Part shown: positions 8,675 through 18,062 of the stretch, in pieces
Layout of the letters: each line of letters begins with the position of its first letter
Position numbering within the stretch: the stretch's first letter is position 1
DNA from: Marinifilaceae bacterium
GTDB taxonomy: Bacteria; Bacteroidota; Bacteroidia; Bacteroidales; Marinifilaceae
Assembly (NCBI GenBank): GCA_016936255.1
Contig: JAFGYE010000027.1
Coordinates: forward strand, 62,001 to 126,000
Direction: 5' to 3'
Length of the DNA stretch: 64,000 nucleotides
Program-made: the position numbers and the translations under genes
Notes under the pieces: generated by a model
Database searches by the model: none
What the model was told of the DNA's origin: nothing
The model's input: only the letters and a program-made list of their open reading frames with translations

Positions 8675-10015
8675 ATGAATAAAATTTTCATCATTATAAA
8701 AAGAGAATATCTTTCGCGAGTAAAGAAAAGATCATTCCTTATTTTAACCTTTTTAACTCCTGTTTTAATTGCCGGTATTTATGCATTCATGATTTGGATG
8801 ATGCTTAAAGACGATACAGAAAGCAGAACCATTGCTGTAATTAATGAATCGGAATTGGTTGAACCTGTACAATCTAAAGATTTCACCACCTTCAAATACC
8901 TTACCGACACAAGTTTTGAAGATGCCAAAGCACAAATGGAGGAAAAAGGATATTATGCGATTCTTGTAATTCCTGCGAATATTTTGGACAACAAAACAGC
9001 AGAATTATTCTCCTACAAACAGGTGACAATAGAAGTAAAATCGGAAGCAGGCTTTCAACTTAGAGATCATATTGAGCAACTAAAACGATCAAAAATTATT
9101 GCTCAGGCCAACATGCCCGATTTGGAAGAGAAACTGGCAGCAACAAAAACTCCTATTTCTATGAAAACCATCAAATTTGGAGAGGGTGGAGAAATAAAAC
9201 AAAGCTCCACAGAAATAGCAATGGCCATTGGATTTATATCCAGCTTCATCATTTATATGTTTATTTTCTTGTATGGTGTACAAGTAATGCGTGGTGTAAT
9301 CGAAGAAAAAAGCAATCGAATTGTTGAGGTAATTATTTCATCGGTAAAACCTTTTCAACTGATGATGGGGAAAATCGTTGGTGTTGCAATGGTTGGATTG
9401 ACTCAGTTCATTATGTGGGTTATTCTTTCCGGTGTAATTATCACTATTGGTACTGCGGTAGTATTGCCAGGTGTCGATATGGATTCATTACAACAAGCAA
9501 AAACACTTTCGGAATTGCCTCAGGGAGCAGCTTCGTTAAATGCTGATCAATTAAAAATGGCTCAGGATTTATTGGGTACTTTTGACTTTGGATACGTTGC
9601 CGGAATTCTTGGTGCATTTATCTTCTTTTTCCTTGGTGGTTATTTGTTGTACTCAGCCCTTTTTGCCGCCGTTGGCAGCGCTGTTGATAATGAAACTGAA
9701 ACTCAGCAATTCATGCTGCCAATAACAATTCCTCTGATATTGGCCATGTATATCGGTTTTGCTGTTGCAAAGAATCCGGAAGGCAGTCTCGCCTTTTGGG
9801 GATCAATGATCCCTTTAACCTCACCGATAGTGATGCTTGTAAGAATTCCATATGGAGTTCCGGTATGGGAATTACTACTCTCTATGGTAACACTAATTGG
9901 AACCTTCCTTTTTGTTACCTGGATTGCAGCAAAAATATATAGAACCGGAATTTTAATGTATGGAAAAAAAGTTTCCTACAAAGAAATCTGGAAATGGCTG
10001 CGCTATCATAATTAG
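8675..10015 (+). CDS. ABC-2 type permease, NatB-like
   Basis: A 446-residue membrane protein pairing with the ATPase just upstream. It has one transmembrane helix near residues 20-42, a large extracytoplasmic domain (about 43-185), then five or six helices clustered in the C-terminal half, the classic ABC-2 permease plan. The segment GVIEEKSNRIVEVIISSVKPFQLMMGKI between the helices is characteristic of NatB/YhaP-type permeases. The pair is followed by a terminator. Substrate cannot be inferred. Confidence 0.88.
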   Translation: MNKIFIIIKREYLSRVKKRSFLILTFLTPVLIAGIYAFMIWMMLKDDTESRTIAVINESELVEPVQSKDFTTFKYLTDTSFEDAKAQMEEKGYYAILVIPANILDNKTAELFSYKQVTIEVKSEAGFQLRDHIEQLKRSKIIAQANMPDLEEKLAATKTPISMKTIKFGEGGEIKQSSTEIAMAIGFISSFIIYMFIFLYGVQVMRGVIEEKSNRIVEVIISSVKPFQLMMGKIVGVAMVGLTQFIMWVILSGVIITIGTAVVLPGVDMDSLQQAKTLSELPQGAASLNADQLKMAQDLLGTFDFGYVAGILGAFIFFFLGGYLLYSALFAAVGSAVDNETETQQFMLPITIPLILAMYIGFAVAKNPEGSLAFWGSMIPLTSPIVMLVRIPYGVPVWELLLSMVTLIGTFLFVTWIAAKIYRTGILMYGKKVSYKEIWKWLRYHN

Positions 10016-10040
10016 AAAGAACTAAATAATGAACTATGTA

Positions 10041-10067
10041 AATGCCTCATTTTGTGAGGCATTTTTT
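10041..10067 (+). terminator. Terminator of the NatAB-like operon
   Basis: AATGCCTCA and TGAGGCATT enclose TTTTG and are followed by T. Confidence 0.9.
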
Positions 10068-10265
10068 ACAAATAGATAACAGGCATGATTTTTGGAGAAA
10101 CCCTAAACGTTAAAAAAACTTATTCATCGTAACAAGCCAGTCAAAAATTATACCCCGAGAGCAAAGTTTTTACTATCTTCGGGTTCAAATTGAATCTTAG
10201 GAAGTTAAATAGCCTTTCAGGAATCACTAATAAATCAGACAATTAACTCAACCAAATAGTAATTC

Positions 10266-11234
10266 ATGCGAATTTCTGTAATAGATTTAGGAACGAATAC
10301 ATTTAATTTACTCGTTGCAGAATGGGATGGAACTGGAATTCCAAAAATTCTGAACCGTTCAAAATACGCAACAAAAATAGGGAAAGGTGGCATCAACAAT
10401 AATATAATTACTGATGAAGCAATTGAAAGAGCTAAAAATGCCTTTGATACAATAATCGAAATTTCAAATCAACTTGAGGTATCAAAAACCCTTGCTTTTG
10501 CTACCTCTGCAATAAGATCTGCAGAGAATGGTGACGCATTTGTAAAATTAATTGAGGAGAAATACCATGTCAATATCGAAATTATTTCGGGAGACAGAGA
10601 AGCAGATTTGATTTTTTCAGGAACAAAAAAAGCCTTTGATTTAAATCATGAACCAATTGCAATACTTGATATTGGTGGTGGCAGTAACGAAATTATTATT
10701 GCTAACAATGAAAAAGTATTTTGGAAAAACAGCTATCCTCTGGGAATGACCCGGTTATTGGAGAAATTCAATCCTACCGATCCTATTAATAAAAATATGG
10801 TGAAGGATATTGAAGCATATCTAAAATCTCAAATGACCGATTTATTTGAAGCTCTGGACATCCACTCTGTAAAAACATTAATAGGTTCTTCCGGATCATT
10901 CGACACATTCAAACAAATATTGGTTGCTAACAATCCTGAAGTAAATGGCTTTCCAACAACGCATTTTGAAATTAAACTAAAAGATTTTTTCAAATTGCAC
11001 CAATTATTTTTAGCTTCTACTCTTGACGAAAGAGAACAAATGCCGGGAATGGATCCTGTTCGGGTTGAGCTGATCGTTATAGCCAGTATTTTCATCAATT
11101 ATCTGGTAAAAGAATCAGGAATTAGTAAATTGTTCCAATCTTCTTTTGCACTAAAAGAAGGTGCTCTTTTTGAATTTATTGAAAAAAACTCCAGCATTGC
11201 TGACAAAAATAAAATGATAGAAATAAAAAAATAA
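10266..11234 (+). CDS. Ppx/GppA family phosphatase
   Basis: ASKHA-fold exopolyphosphatase / pppGpp phosphatase, 322 residues. Phosphate-binding motifs are clear: VIDLGTNTFNLLVAEW at the N-terminus, FATSAIRSAENG, SGDREADLIF and ILDIGGGSNEIII. It is the short form without the C-terminal HD domain of E. coli Ppx and GppA. It is the first gene of a tight run with the response regulator, aspA and hydF (gaps of 2, 2 and 8 bases). A partial -7 box TATCTTCG lies near 10174. Confidence 0.9.
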   Translation: MRISVIDLGTNTFNLLVAEWDGTGIPKILNRSKYATKIGKGGINNNIITDEAIERAKNAFDTIIEISNQLEVSKTLAFATSAIRSAENGDAFVKLIEEKYHVNIEIISGDREADLIFSGTKKAFDLNHEPIAILDIGGGSNEIIIANNEKVFWKNSYPLGMTRLLEKFNPTDPINKNMVKDIEAYLKSQMTDLFEALDIHSVKTLIGSSGSFDTFKQILVANNPEVNGFPTTHFEIKLKDFFKLHQLFLASTLDEREQMPGMDPVRVELIVIASIFINYLVKESGISKLFQSSFALKEGALFEFIEKNSSIADKNKMIEIKK

Positions 11235-11236
11235 GC

Positions 11237-12400
11237 ATGTCAAAAATTCTGATCATCGACGACGAGAAAAGTATTCGCAACACTTTAAGAGAAATATTGA
11301 GTTACGAAGATTATGAAATAAGTCTTGCCGAAAATGGCCTTGAAGGAATTGAATTGGCTAAATCAGATGAATTTGATGTTATTTTGTGCGACATTAAAAT
11401 GCCGCAAATGGATGGGATTGAAGTTCTTGAGAAAACACAAGAACTTGGATTAGATACTCCTGTAATAATGATTTCAGGTCATGGAAATATTGATACTGCA
11501 GTAGAAGCCATTAAAAAAGGAGCTTTTGATTTTCTTGAGAAACCATTGGATTTGAATCGCATTTTAATAACGATTCGAAATGCCATGGACAAATCAAAAC
11601 TTATTACAGAAACCAAAGTTCTGAAGCGAAAGGTAAGCAAGAAATATGAGATGATTGGGACTTCCCAGGTACTGGAATCAGTTAATAGTATGATTGACAA
11701 GGTTGCTCCAACCGATGCTCGGGTTCTGATTACCGGTCCAAACGGAACGGGAAAAGAATTGGTTGCTCATCGTATCCATGAACAAAGTAACCGTTCGAAA
11801 TGTCCGTTTATTGAAGTAAACTGTGCTGCTATTCCTTCAGAATTAATAGAAAGTGAACTTTTCGGTCACGAAAAAGGATCATTTACTTCGGCAATCAAGC
11901 AACGCAAAGGAAAATTTGAACTTGCCGACGGCGGCACTCTTTTTTTAGATGAAATTGGTGACATGAGTTTATCTGCACAAGCAAAAGTTTTGCGTGCTTT
12001 ACAGGAAAACAGAATTACCCGAGTAGGCGGAGATAAAGAAATAAAAGTAAACGTTAGAGTTATTGCTGCCACAAATAAAAATTTAGCCGCAGAAATTGAA
12101 AACAATAATTTTCGGGAAGATTTGTATCATCGATTGAGTGTTATCTTGATATCGGTGCCTCCTTTAAACGATAGAACTGAAGATATTCCGCTGCTGGCAA
12201 ATCATTTTATTGAGACGATCTGCGACGAAATGGGTGTGCCGCAAAAAAGTATTGATGATGAAGCAATCAGCGAATTGCAAAAAATAAACTATACAGGAAA
12301 CATACGTGAATTCAGAAATATTATTGAACGATTGATCATTCTAGGCCAAGATAGAATTTCGGTGGAGGATGTAAAATCCTATACCAAATCTTCCAACTGA
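11237..12400 (+). CDS. Sigma-54-type response regulator lacking a DNA-binding domain
   Basis: NtrC-like regulator, 387 residues. Receiver domain 1-115 with phospho-acceptor Asp52 and Lys102, followed by an AAA+ central domain with Walker A GPNGTGKE (167-174) and Walker B GGTLFLDEIGD. The loop that contacts sigma-54, normally GAFTGA, is GSFTSA (214-219). The protein stops shortly after the AAA+ domain (ending KSYTKSSN), so the usual C-terminal Fis-type helix-turn-helix is missing. It may act without sequence-specific DNA binding or on another target. No histidine kinase is next to it. Confidence 0.9.
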   Translation: MSKILIIDDEKSIRNTLREILSYEDYEISLAENGLEGIELAKSDEFDVILCDIKMPQMDGIEVLEKTQELGLDTPVIMISGHGNIDTAVEAIKKGAFDFLEKPLDLNRILITIRNAMDKSKLITETKVLKRKVSKKYEMIGTSQVLESVNSMIDKVAPTDARVLITGPNGTGKELVAHRIHEQSNRSKCPFIEVNCAAIPSELIESELFGHEKGSFTSAIKQRKGKFELADGGTLFLDEIGDMSLSAQAKVLRALQENRITRVGGDKEIKVNVRVIAATNKNLAAEIENNNFREDLYHRLSVILISVPPLNDRTEDIPLLANHFIETICDEMGVPQKSIDDEAISELQKINYTGNIREFRNIIERLIILGQDRISVEDVKSYTKSSN

Positions 12401-12402
12401 TC

Positions 12403-13848
12403 ATGAGAACCGAATCTGATTTTATAGGACAAAGGGAAATTCCAAAAGATGCTCTTTGGGGAATTCATTCTCTTCGGGCCAAAGAAAATTTCCCAGATCA
12501 AACTGCCTTTCATAAAGAGTGGTTTATGGCAATTGGTATTGTAAAGCAAGCTTGTTACAAAACTTATTCAAACTTTTTAAAGGCTATACAAGACAAATTT
12601 CCGAATGAAAAATTTCCTTTTCAATTGATCGAATCCAACTTAATTGAAGAATTGGAAAAGGTTTCTGCTGAAATAAATGCAGGAAAACATTTTGAACATT
12701 TTATAGTCCCTGCAATTCAGGGCGGTGCCGGCACAAGCATCAACATGAATGTAAATGAAATAATTTCCAACCGGACTCTTGTAAAAACAGGAAAATCTGC
12801 AGGTTCATACCATGATATCGATCCTTTCGAACACGCCAACGTATTTCAGTCCACAAATGATGTTATTCCCACTTCTTTAAAAGTAGCATGTATTCGTCTC
12901 TTACAGGAATTGGAAGAATCGATCAACACTCTTCGTATGGAAGTGGAAAAGACTGAAAGCAAACACCGAAATGTATTGCGCCAGGCTTATACTCAAATGC
13001 AAGCGGCTGTTCCATCCTCTTACGATAAATTATTCAGTACCTATAACAATGCTCTTTCGAGAGATTGGTGGAGAGTTTCGAAATGTTTCGAACGAATTAA
13101 AGAAGTTAATTTAGGTGGTGGAGCCATTGGAACAGGCCTGTCAATTCCACGATTTTTTATTATGGAAGTGGTTCCGAATCTTCAAAAATTAACCGGTTTA
13201 CCCATAACACGGTCAGAGAATTTATCTGATGCGACCGCCAATCAGGATACTTTTGTTGAGGTTCATGCAACTCTAAAAGCTCATGCTGTAAATTTGGAGA
13301 AAATGGTTTCCGATCTCCGTTTACTGGGATCTGATTTATTTGTGAACCGGGAAGTATATTTACCACAAAAACAGGTCGGGAGTTCAATTATGCCAGGGAA
13401 AATAAATCCGGTAATTCCTGAATTTGTGATCAGTGTTGCCCATAAAATTTACGCTAATGACCTGATGATTAGCAATCTCTCCGGACAAGGCTGCCTGGAA
13501 TTAAATGCTTATTTACCTTCCATTGGTCATGCTTTACTCGACAGCATAAAACTACTGATTGCAGCCAACAACAGTTTGGTCAGAAATTTATTCCGGGAAT
13601 TGGAAATAAAAACAAATCCTATTGAAGAAAGTATCCTGAAAAATCCATCTGTTGCAACTGCATTATCGCCATATATTGGATATCATCAGGCTGCCAAGCT
13701 TGCCAAAGAAATGAAAACCAAACAAATATCAATTCGTGAAGCAAATATCAATTTAAATTTAATGGCAGAAAACTTACTAGATAAACTAATAGTACCGGAA
13801 GAACTGCTGAAAATGGGCTTTCAAATTAGAGAAACTTTGAATAGATAA
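12403..13848 (+). CDS. aspA: Aspartate ammonia-lyase
   Basis: Fumarase/aspartase superfamily enzyme converting aspartate to fumarate and ammonia, 481 residues. GGAGTSINMNVNEIISN is the typical substrate-binding segment and GSSIMPGKINPV the superfamily signature holding the catalytic Ser. The next gene is hydF; aspA is often found in hydrogenase-maturation clusters in anaerobes. Two bases separate it from the regulator upstream. Other family members (class II fumarase) are less likely given the ENFP.. and context, but residue-level proof of aspartase is not possible by eye. Confidence 0.88.
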   Translation: MRTESDFIGQREIPKDALWGIHSLRAKENFPDQTAFHKEWFMAIGIVKQACYKTYSNFLKAIQDKFPNEKFPFQLIESNLIEELEKVSAEINAGKHFEHFIVPAIQGGAGTSINMNVNEIISNRTLVKTGKSAGSYHDIDPFEHANVFQSTNDVIPTSLKVACIRLLQELEESINTLRMEVEKTESKHRNVLRQAYTQMQAAVPSSYDKLFSTYNNALSRDWWRVSKCFERIKEVNLGGGAIGTGLSIPRFFIMEVVPNLQKLTGLPITRSENLSDATANQDTFVEVHATLKAHAVNLEKMVSDLRLLGSDLFVNREVYLPQKQVGSSIMPGKINPVIPEFVISVAHKIYANDLMISNLSGQGCLELNAYLPSIGHALLDSIKLLIAANNSLVRNLFRELEIKTNPIEESILKNPSVATALSPYIGYHQAAKLAKEMKTKQISIREANINLNLMAENLLDKLIVPEELLKMGFQIRETLNR

Positions 13849-13856
13849 CTGAAACA

Positions 13857-15077
13857 ATGGGAAGAGAAAGACGTCCTCATATTGGAATTTTTGGAAGAAG
13901 AAACAATGGGAAAAGCACTCTCATCAATTTTCTGGCCGGACAAGATATTGCAATTGTTTCGGATGTTGCAGGGACAACAACTGATCCGGTAAAAAAATCT
14001 TTTGAAATTACGGGATTTGGCCCTGTTATTCTAATTGACACGGCGGGAATTGATGATACCGGTGAGTTGGGTGAAAAACGGATTACAAAAACCAATCAGA
14101 TCATAAAAATCATAGATCTTGCTGTTCTTGTAATCACTCAGAATACTTTTGGTGATTTTGAATTAGGACTGATTGATAATTTCAACAAACAAAATGTTCC
14201 GTTCATTACAGTACACAACAAAGAAGATATTGAGCTTTTAAATCAGCAAACAACTGATTTACTGAAACAATACGGATCTAAAGACATTCTTCACTTTTCC
14301 AATTGCAAAGCCAATATCGAACCTATTGTTAAAAGTATTAAAATAACAATTCCCGAATCGGCCTATACTACTCCTTCACTTTTGGGAGATTTGATCTCAT
14401 ACGGCGACATCATTCTTTTAATAACTCCAATTGATATTGAAGCTCCTGAAGGCAGATTGATTTTGCCGCAAGTTCAGGCAATAAGAGATATTTTGGATAA
14501 TGATGCCGTGTGCATTGTTTTGAAAGAGCGGGAAGTTGATGCGTTTTTACGTAAAACCGGAATTAAACCAAAGCTGGTTGTCACCGATAGTCAGGTGTTT
14601 TTAAAAGCCGGAGCATCCATTCCTTCTGATATTCCATTAACTAGTTTCAGTATAATGCTGGCACATTTCAAAGGAAATTTTAATGCTTACCTAAAAGGGA
14701 CTCCGAAAATTTCAAACCTGGTTGATGGTGATAAGATTATACTACTTGAAAGTTGCACTCATCACAGTTCTTGTGATGATATTGGAAGAGTTAAAATTCC
14801 CCGATGGATTTCCAACTTTACCGGTAAGAAACTGGAATTTGTGGTAATTGCCGGTCTGGATGAAATCCCTGGAAAAATAACAGATTACGCTCTTTTGATT
14901 CAATGCGGAGGATGTATGATTACCACAAAACAATTGAGCAATCGTCTGCAACCTGCCATAGATGCAGGAATACCTGTCACAAATTACGGAATGGCAATTG
15001 CCTACGTTCAAGGAATTTACAATCGTGCAGTTGCTCCATTTGCCAAAACAAAAAACTCTTCCATCGATTATTTGTAA
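13857..15077 (+). CDS. hydF: [FeFe]-hydrogenase H-cluster maturation GTPase HydF
   Basis: Scaffold protein that carries the H-cluster precursor and transfers it to HydA. The 406-residue protein has an N-terminal GTPase domain (GRRNNGKST, DTAG, NKED) and a C-terminal metal-binding domain with ESCTHHSSC and the later QCGGC, the three conserved cysteines of HydF. Its presence implies an [FeFe]-hydrogenase, hence fermentative hydrogen metabolism, although hydA, hydE and hydG are not in the window. Last gene of the run with aspA. Confidence 0.95.
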   Translation: MGRERRPHIGIFGRRNNGKSTLINFLAGQDIAIVSDVAGTTTDPVKKSFEITGFGPVILIDTAGIDDTGELGEKRITKTNQIIKIIDLAVLVITQNTFGDFELGLIDNFNKQNVPFITVHNKEDIELLNQQTTDLLKQYGSKDILHFSNCKANIEPIVKSIKITIPESAYTTPSLLGDLISYGDIILLITPIDIEAPEGRLILPQVQAIRDILDNDAVCIVLKEREVDAFLRKTGIKPKLVVTDSQVFLKAGASIPSDIPLTSFSIMLAHFKGNFNAYLKGTPKISNLVDGDKIILLESCTHHSSCDDIGRVKIPRWISNFTGKKLEFVVIAGLDEIPGKITDYALLIQCGGCMITTKQLSNRLQPAIDAGIPVTNYGMAIAYVQGIYNRAVAPFAKTKNSSIDYL

Positions 15078-15089
15078 TCGATTATTTTA
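15063..15089. terminator. Bidirectional hairpin between hydF and the convergent dehydrogenase gene
   Basis: ATCGATTA (15063-15070) and TAATCGAT (15075-15082) enclose TTTG. The hairpin includes the hydF stop codon, with a TATTTTA tail on the plus side. Confidence 0.5.
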
Positions 15090-16200
15090 CAGAATAGGTC
15101 ACCCCTCTATCCTTTAAATAATTAAAAATAAATTGGAAACACTCCTCATTTCTGCCAATATATTCCGGTGGATTCATGCCTTTACACAAATATTTTCCTT
15201 TCAGTAAGATATTTGCAACAGCTGTACAGGTATAACCAGTGGTTCTGGCCATAGAAGTAATTTCTGTTTTCACATCAAATTCATCATATAAATCGTAAGT
15301 AAATCTTTTATTCAATCCATTTTCAATTCCTTCTACCTCCACTCTCATTACCGTAAATTCGCGTTCGCCAGGCTTCAACTTCCATTTCGGGAATAACAAT
15401 TTTGAAGTCAAGTCAATTGGTCTCACTTTCTTCCCTGACACCTCAATTTCCTCACTTGAAAAATACCCTGTATCCCTTAACACCCTCAAATATTCAATTG
15501 TTCCGGGATAACGCAATGTTTTCTCTATCATATTGGGAACCTTTATGGTCTTAATCAAGCTTCGTAGACCATCCGAATTCCATGCTTCCAATGTTCCAAT
15601 TTTATCAAAATAAACCAATTCAGGATCAGACAAAGCCTCACGAACTACAAGCTCTCCAGATTGAATATACCGGGCTGGCCTGATATACTCCTCAATTACA
15701 TCAACAGGTGAAAAAACAGCCCGATATTCCCACGGCCATTCTCTTTCCATCGGCAATCCTCCAACCAAACATCTAAATCGCTCTACCTTCATTTTTTCGT
15801 TGTGGTAACCAAGAATAATATTTCCCATACCTGGTGCTATACCACAGTCGGTAACAATACACACGCCATTGTTCTTTGCCAGAGTATCAAGATCAAACGG
15901 ATCTTCAGAAAAAAAAGAAATGTCAACCATATTTTTTCCTGCCTTTATAACTTCCCCAACGGAGAAATATCCCATAAATCCCGGAACAGCACCAATTACC
16001 AAATCCGAATCAGCAACTATTCGCCGAATTACACCTTCCCCTCTCAGGTCTGCAATTTTTTTTCTTATCCTTGGATAACGGGCAAGCTTTCCCAAAGCAT
16101 TCGCATTCTGATCAACAGCAGTAACCTCATATGAACTGCTTAGATCGACGGCAATAGCTTTGCCAACCAAACCAGCTCCCAATACAGTAATTTTTTTCAT
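15082..16200 (-). CDS. Saccharopine dehydrogenase-like oxidoreductase
   Basis: A 372-residue NAD(P)-dependent oxidoreductase. The N-terminal Rossmann fold carries VLGAGLVGKAIAVDL, followed by DQNANALGKL. Mid-protein DCGIAPGMGNIIL and the C-terminal SMARTTGYTCTAVANILLKG match saccharopine dehydrogenase (Lys9/LysDH-like) proteins, which form or split C-N bonds between lysine and 2-oxoacids. In bacteria of this type it may act in lysine breakdown, or as a carboxynorspermidine synthase relative; context does not decide. It stands alone, convergent to hydF. Confidence 0.82.
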   Translation of the reverse strand: MKKITVLGAGLVGKAIAVDLSSSYEVTAVDQNANALGKLARYPRIRKKIADLRGEGVIRRIVADSDLVIGAVPGFMGYFSVGEVIKAGKNMVDISFFSEDPFDLDTLAKNNGVCIVTDCGIAPGMGNIILGYHNEKMKVERFRCLVGGLPMEREWPWEYRAVFSPVDVIEEYIRPARYIQSGELVVREALSDPELVYFDKIGTLEAWNSDGLRSLIKTIKVPNMIEKTLRYPGTIEYLRVLRDTGYFSSEEIEVSGKKVRPIDLTSKLLFPKWKLKPGEREFTVMRVEVEGIENGLNKRFTYDLYDEFDVKTEITSMARTTGYTCTAVANILLKGKYLCKGMNPPEYIGRNEECFQFIFNYLKDRGVTYSVK

Positions 16201-16572
16201 GATTTACAGGATAAAATTATTTGATTTAACACACGAATTCTGGATTAAACAAAAAATCCAGACATAATAGCTCCAATAATTAAATGACAAAAAGCAATCT
16301 CTTCTGAAAATATTCATATCAATCCCGAACTTAACTGATCAAAAACTACAAAAAGAAAATTCCTTGCAAAAACTCTATTATCCAATTCCTACATCACTAA
16401 ACAATTGCGGATCATTCTAATTTACAAATACTTAACAAGTAAATAAAAAATAATTCATCAGTTTCTTACTTGTGAAATAATTTATGATTAGAATTAAAAT
16501 CAAGAATCCTTATCTTTAGTACCAATATTCAATTAAGAACACGATCTATTAACCGCGTAAAATAATAAGCAT
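16201..16572. other. Intergenic region upstream of the DUF4369 gene leader
   Basis: AT-rich and gene-free. TCTGGATT (16239-16246) and AATCCAGA (16255-16262) form a small hairpin just upstream of the minus-strand dehydrogenase gene. TATCTTTA at 16511-16518 is a one-mismatch -7 box that would start the plus-strand leader near 16525. Confidence 0.5.
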
Positions 16573-16644
16573 ATGAAACGAGCCATGAGAAGACTTTTCC
16601 CACACACGAGGATGACTGAGTTGGCGAGTTCCATGTGGCAATAA
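16573..16644 (+). other. 23-codon leader ORF overlapping a nested hairpin
   Basis: An ATG at 16573 opens a 23-codon frame beginning MKRAMRRLFP and ending SSMWQ, stopped by TAA at 16642. Its base composition is markedly richer in G and C than the surroundings. The second half folds into CCACA (16600-16604) with TGTGG (16634-16638), GGA with TCC, and ACT with AGT. It lies 17 bases before the start of the DUF4369 gene. It could be a leader peptide, a structured RNA or both. Confidence 0.4.
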
Positions 16645-16661
16645 AAAACAAATTTAGACAT

Positions 16662-17798
16662 ATGAAAAAAGCAGTAGTTATCTTCATTTTCATCTCAGGT
16701 ATCGTTTTCAAATCTTATTCACAAAACACAAAATTCATTCTGGAAGGGATGATAGGAGGAATTCAGAACGAAACTCTGTTTCTTTATCAGGAAACCGGAG
16801 AAAATGTTATTCTTCTTGACTCTGTAATTACAAAAAACGGGGAATTTCAGTTTACAGGAAAAACAGATCACGCATTCGCTGCACAACTTGGATTATCTAA
16901 AAACAGACGGGCAAAAATTTTCATATCTCCATCCAAAATGAATCTATTGGTTCATAAAGATGAGTTTAAACACAATTTCCTGATCAAGAAACTCACGGGA
17001 TCCGAAGCTCAAAACCGATACGAAGATTTTCAAAATAAACTGCAGAAAAATAATCAGCAAAAATTAAAAATAGCCAATGATCTTGAATTACCGGAAGTAA
17101 ATTCAGATTCAATTAAAAAGAAAATGCTGCTTGCGGAATACAAAAGACTGAACAAATTCAAAAAAGAATATTTTCACAATTATGCATCTTCTCCAGTTGT
17201 GTCTTACTTAATTTTTCAGGAATATTTTGGCGCCAAATGCAGTTTAGACGATGTGAAAATCTACTTGAAAACTCTTAACATAGCCAACCCAAACGGAATT
17301 TATGTGCAGAATTTAAACAAACGTGTTGAAACAATTGAACAAATTTTCACCAGAAACGAATTCCCTGACCTTAGCTCCATTACACTTAAAGGGCAAGAAT
17401 ACAATTTTACAGACCGAAAAGCCCAGTATTACTTATTTTATATCTGGAGAGCCTGGACTACGGATAAAAATGAGCCATATTATCAAGCTTTGGATCAATT
17501 GCAGATCAGTTGTAAAGAAAATGGCATTGAACTGGTAAGTCTCATTCGGAATTCATCCTACAACCTGCTTCCTGTTCAAGGAACAAAAGAATGGAAACAG
17601 TGGCGGCCCGTTATTGACTCCTCGCATGAATATATCGAAATAGAGAGCATAGACAACAGCGTTGACCTTATCAAGTATCTGGATCGCCAGTTTCATGCAT
17701 TTTTAGTCAATCAAGAAGGTAAAATACTTTATCATCAAAATACTTTCGACAACGACTTACTAATATCACAGTTTGCAAAGTTTGTTTCAAAACCGTAA
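16662..17798 (+). CDS. DUF4369 domain protein with degenerate thioredoxin-like C-terminus
   Basis: Exported protein of 378 residues from the ATG at 16662; a GTG 27 bases earlier is open but would spoil the signal peptide. Signal peptide about 1-21 (ending FKSYSQ). Residues 25-115 match DUF4369, the N-terminal domain of many Bacteroidota periplasmic thioredoxin-like proteins. The C-terminal part looks like a thioredoxin fold (FHAFLVNQEGKILY strand) but has no CxxC, so no redox activity is expected. A structured leader precedes it. Function unknown. Confidence 0.78.
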   Translation: MKKAVVIFIFISGIVFKSYSQNTKFILEGMIGGIQNETLFLYQETGENVILLDSVITKNGEFQFTGKTDHAFAAQLGLSKNRRAKIFISPSKMNLLVHKDEFKHNFLIKKLTGSEAQNRYEDFQNKLQKNNQQKLKIANDLELPEVNSDSIKKKMLLAEYKRLNKFKKEYFHNYASSPVVSYLIFQEYFGAKCSLDDVKIYLKTLNIANPNGIYVQNLNKRVETIEQIFTRNEFPDLSSITLKGQEYNFTDRKAQYYLFYIWRAWTTDKNEPYYQALDQLQISCKENGIELVSLIRNSSYNLLPVQGTKEWKQWRPVIDSSHEYIEIESIDNSVDLIKYLDRQFHAFLVNQEGKILYHQNTFDNDLLISQFAKFVSKP

Positions 17799-18062
17799 AG
17801 AGTTTATTTTGGTTCTGATTAACTACATTTATCTACTACTTAACAACAGAAATAAACCAAAATACTATACACGAAAATTTGCTGAAATTGGAAAGAAGGG
17901 CAAACATCTCCTTAATTTTATAATCCCGACTATAGAACAAATAACTGTTTGGATTAATTCAGTTATAAAGCTGTGGGAAAGGAGGAATCTAAATGATTTA
18001 CTGATTTCGAAGACATGGAAAATGCTCTTTGCAAATTCGCACAAAGAAATAAAGATTAAACA

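Noticed and set aside
17799-18062. Possible cobalamin riboswitch before the BtuF-like gene (TTTGGTTCTGATTAA and GGAAAGAAGGGCAAAC look suggestive)
   Set aside because: The order of elements is wrong and the diagnostic B12 box (AGYCMGGAGACCTGCC type) is missing. TATTTTGGTT and AACCAAAATA do form an inverted repeat, but that alone does not support a riboswitch.
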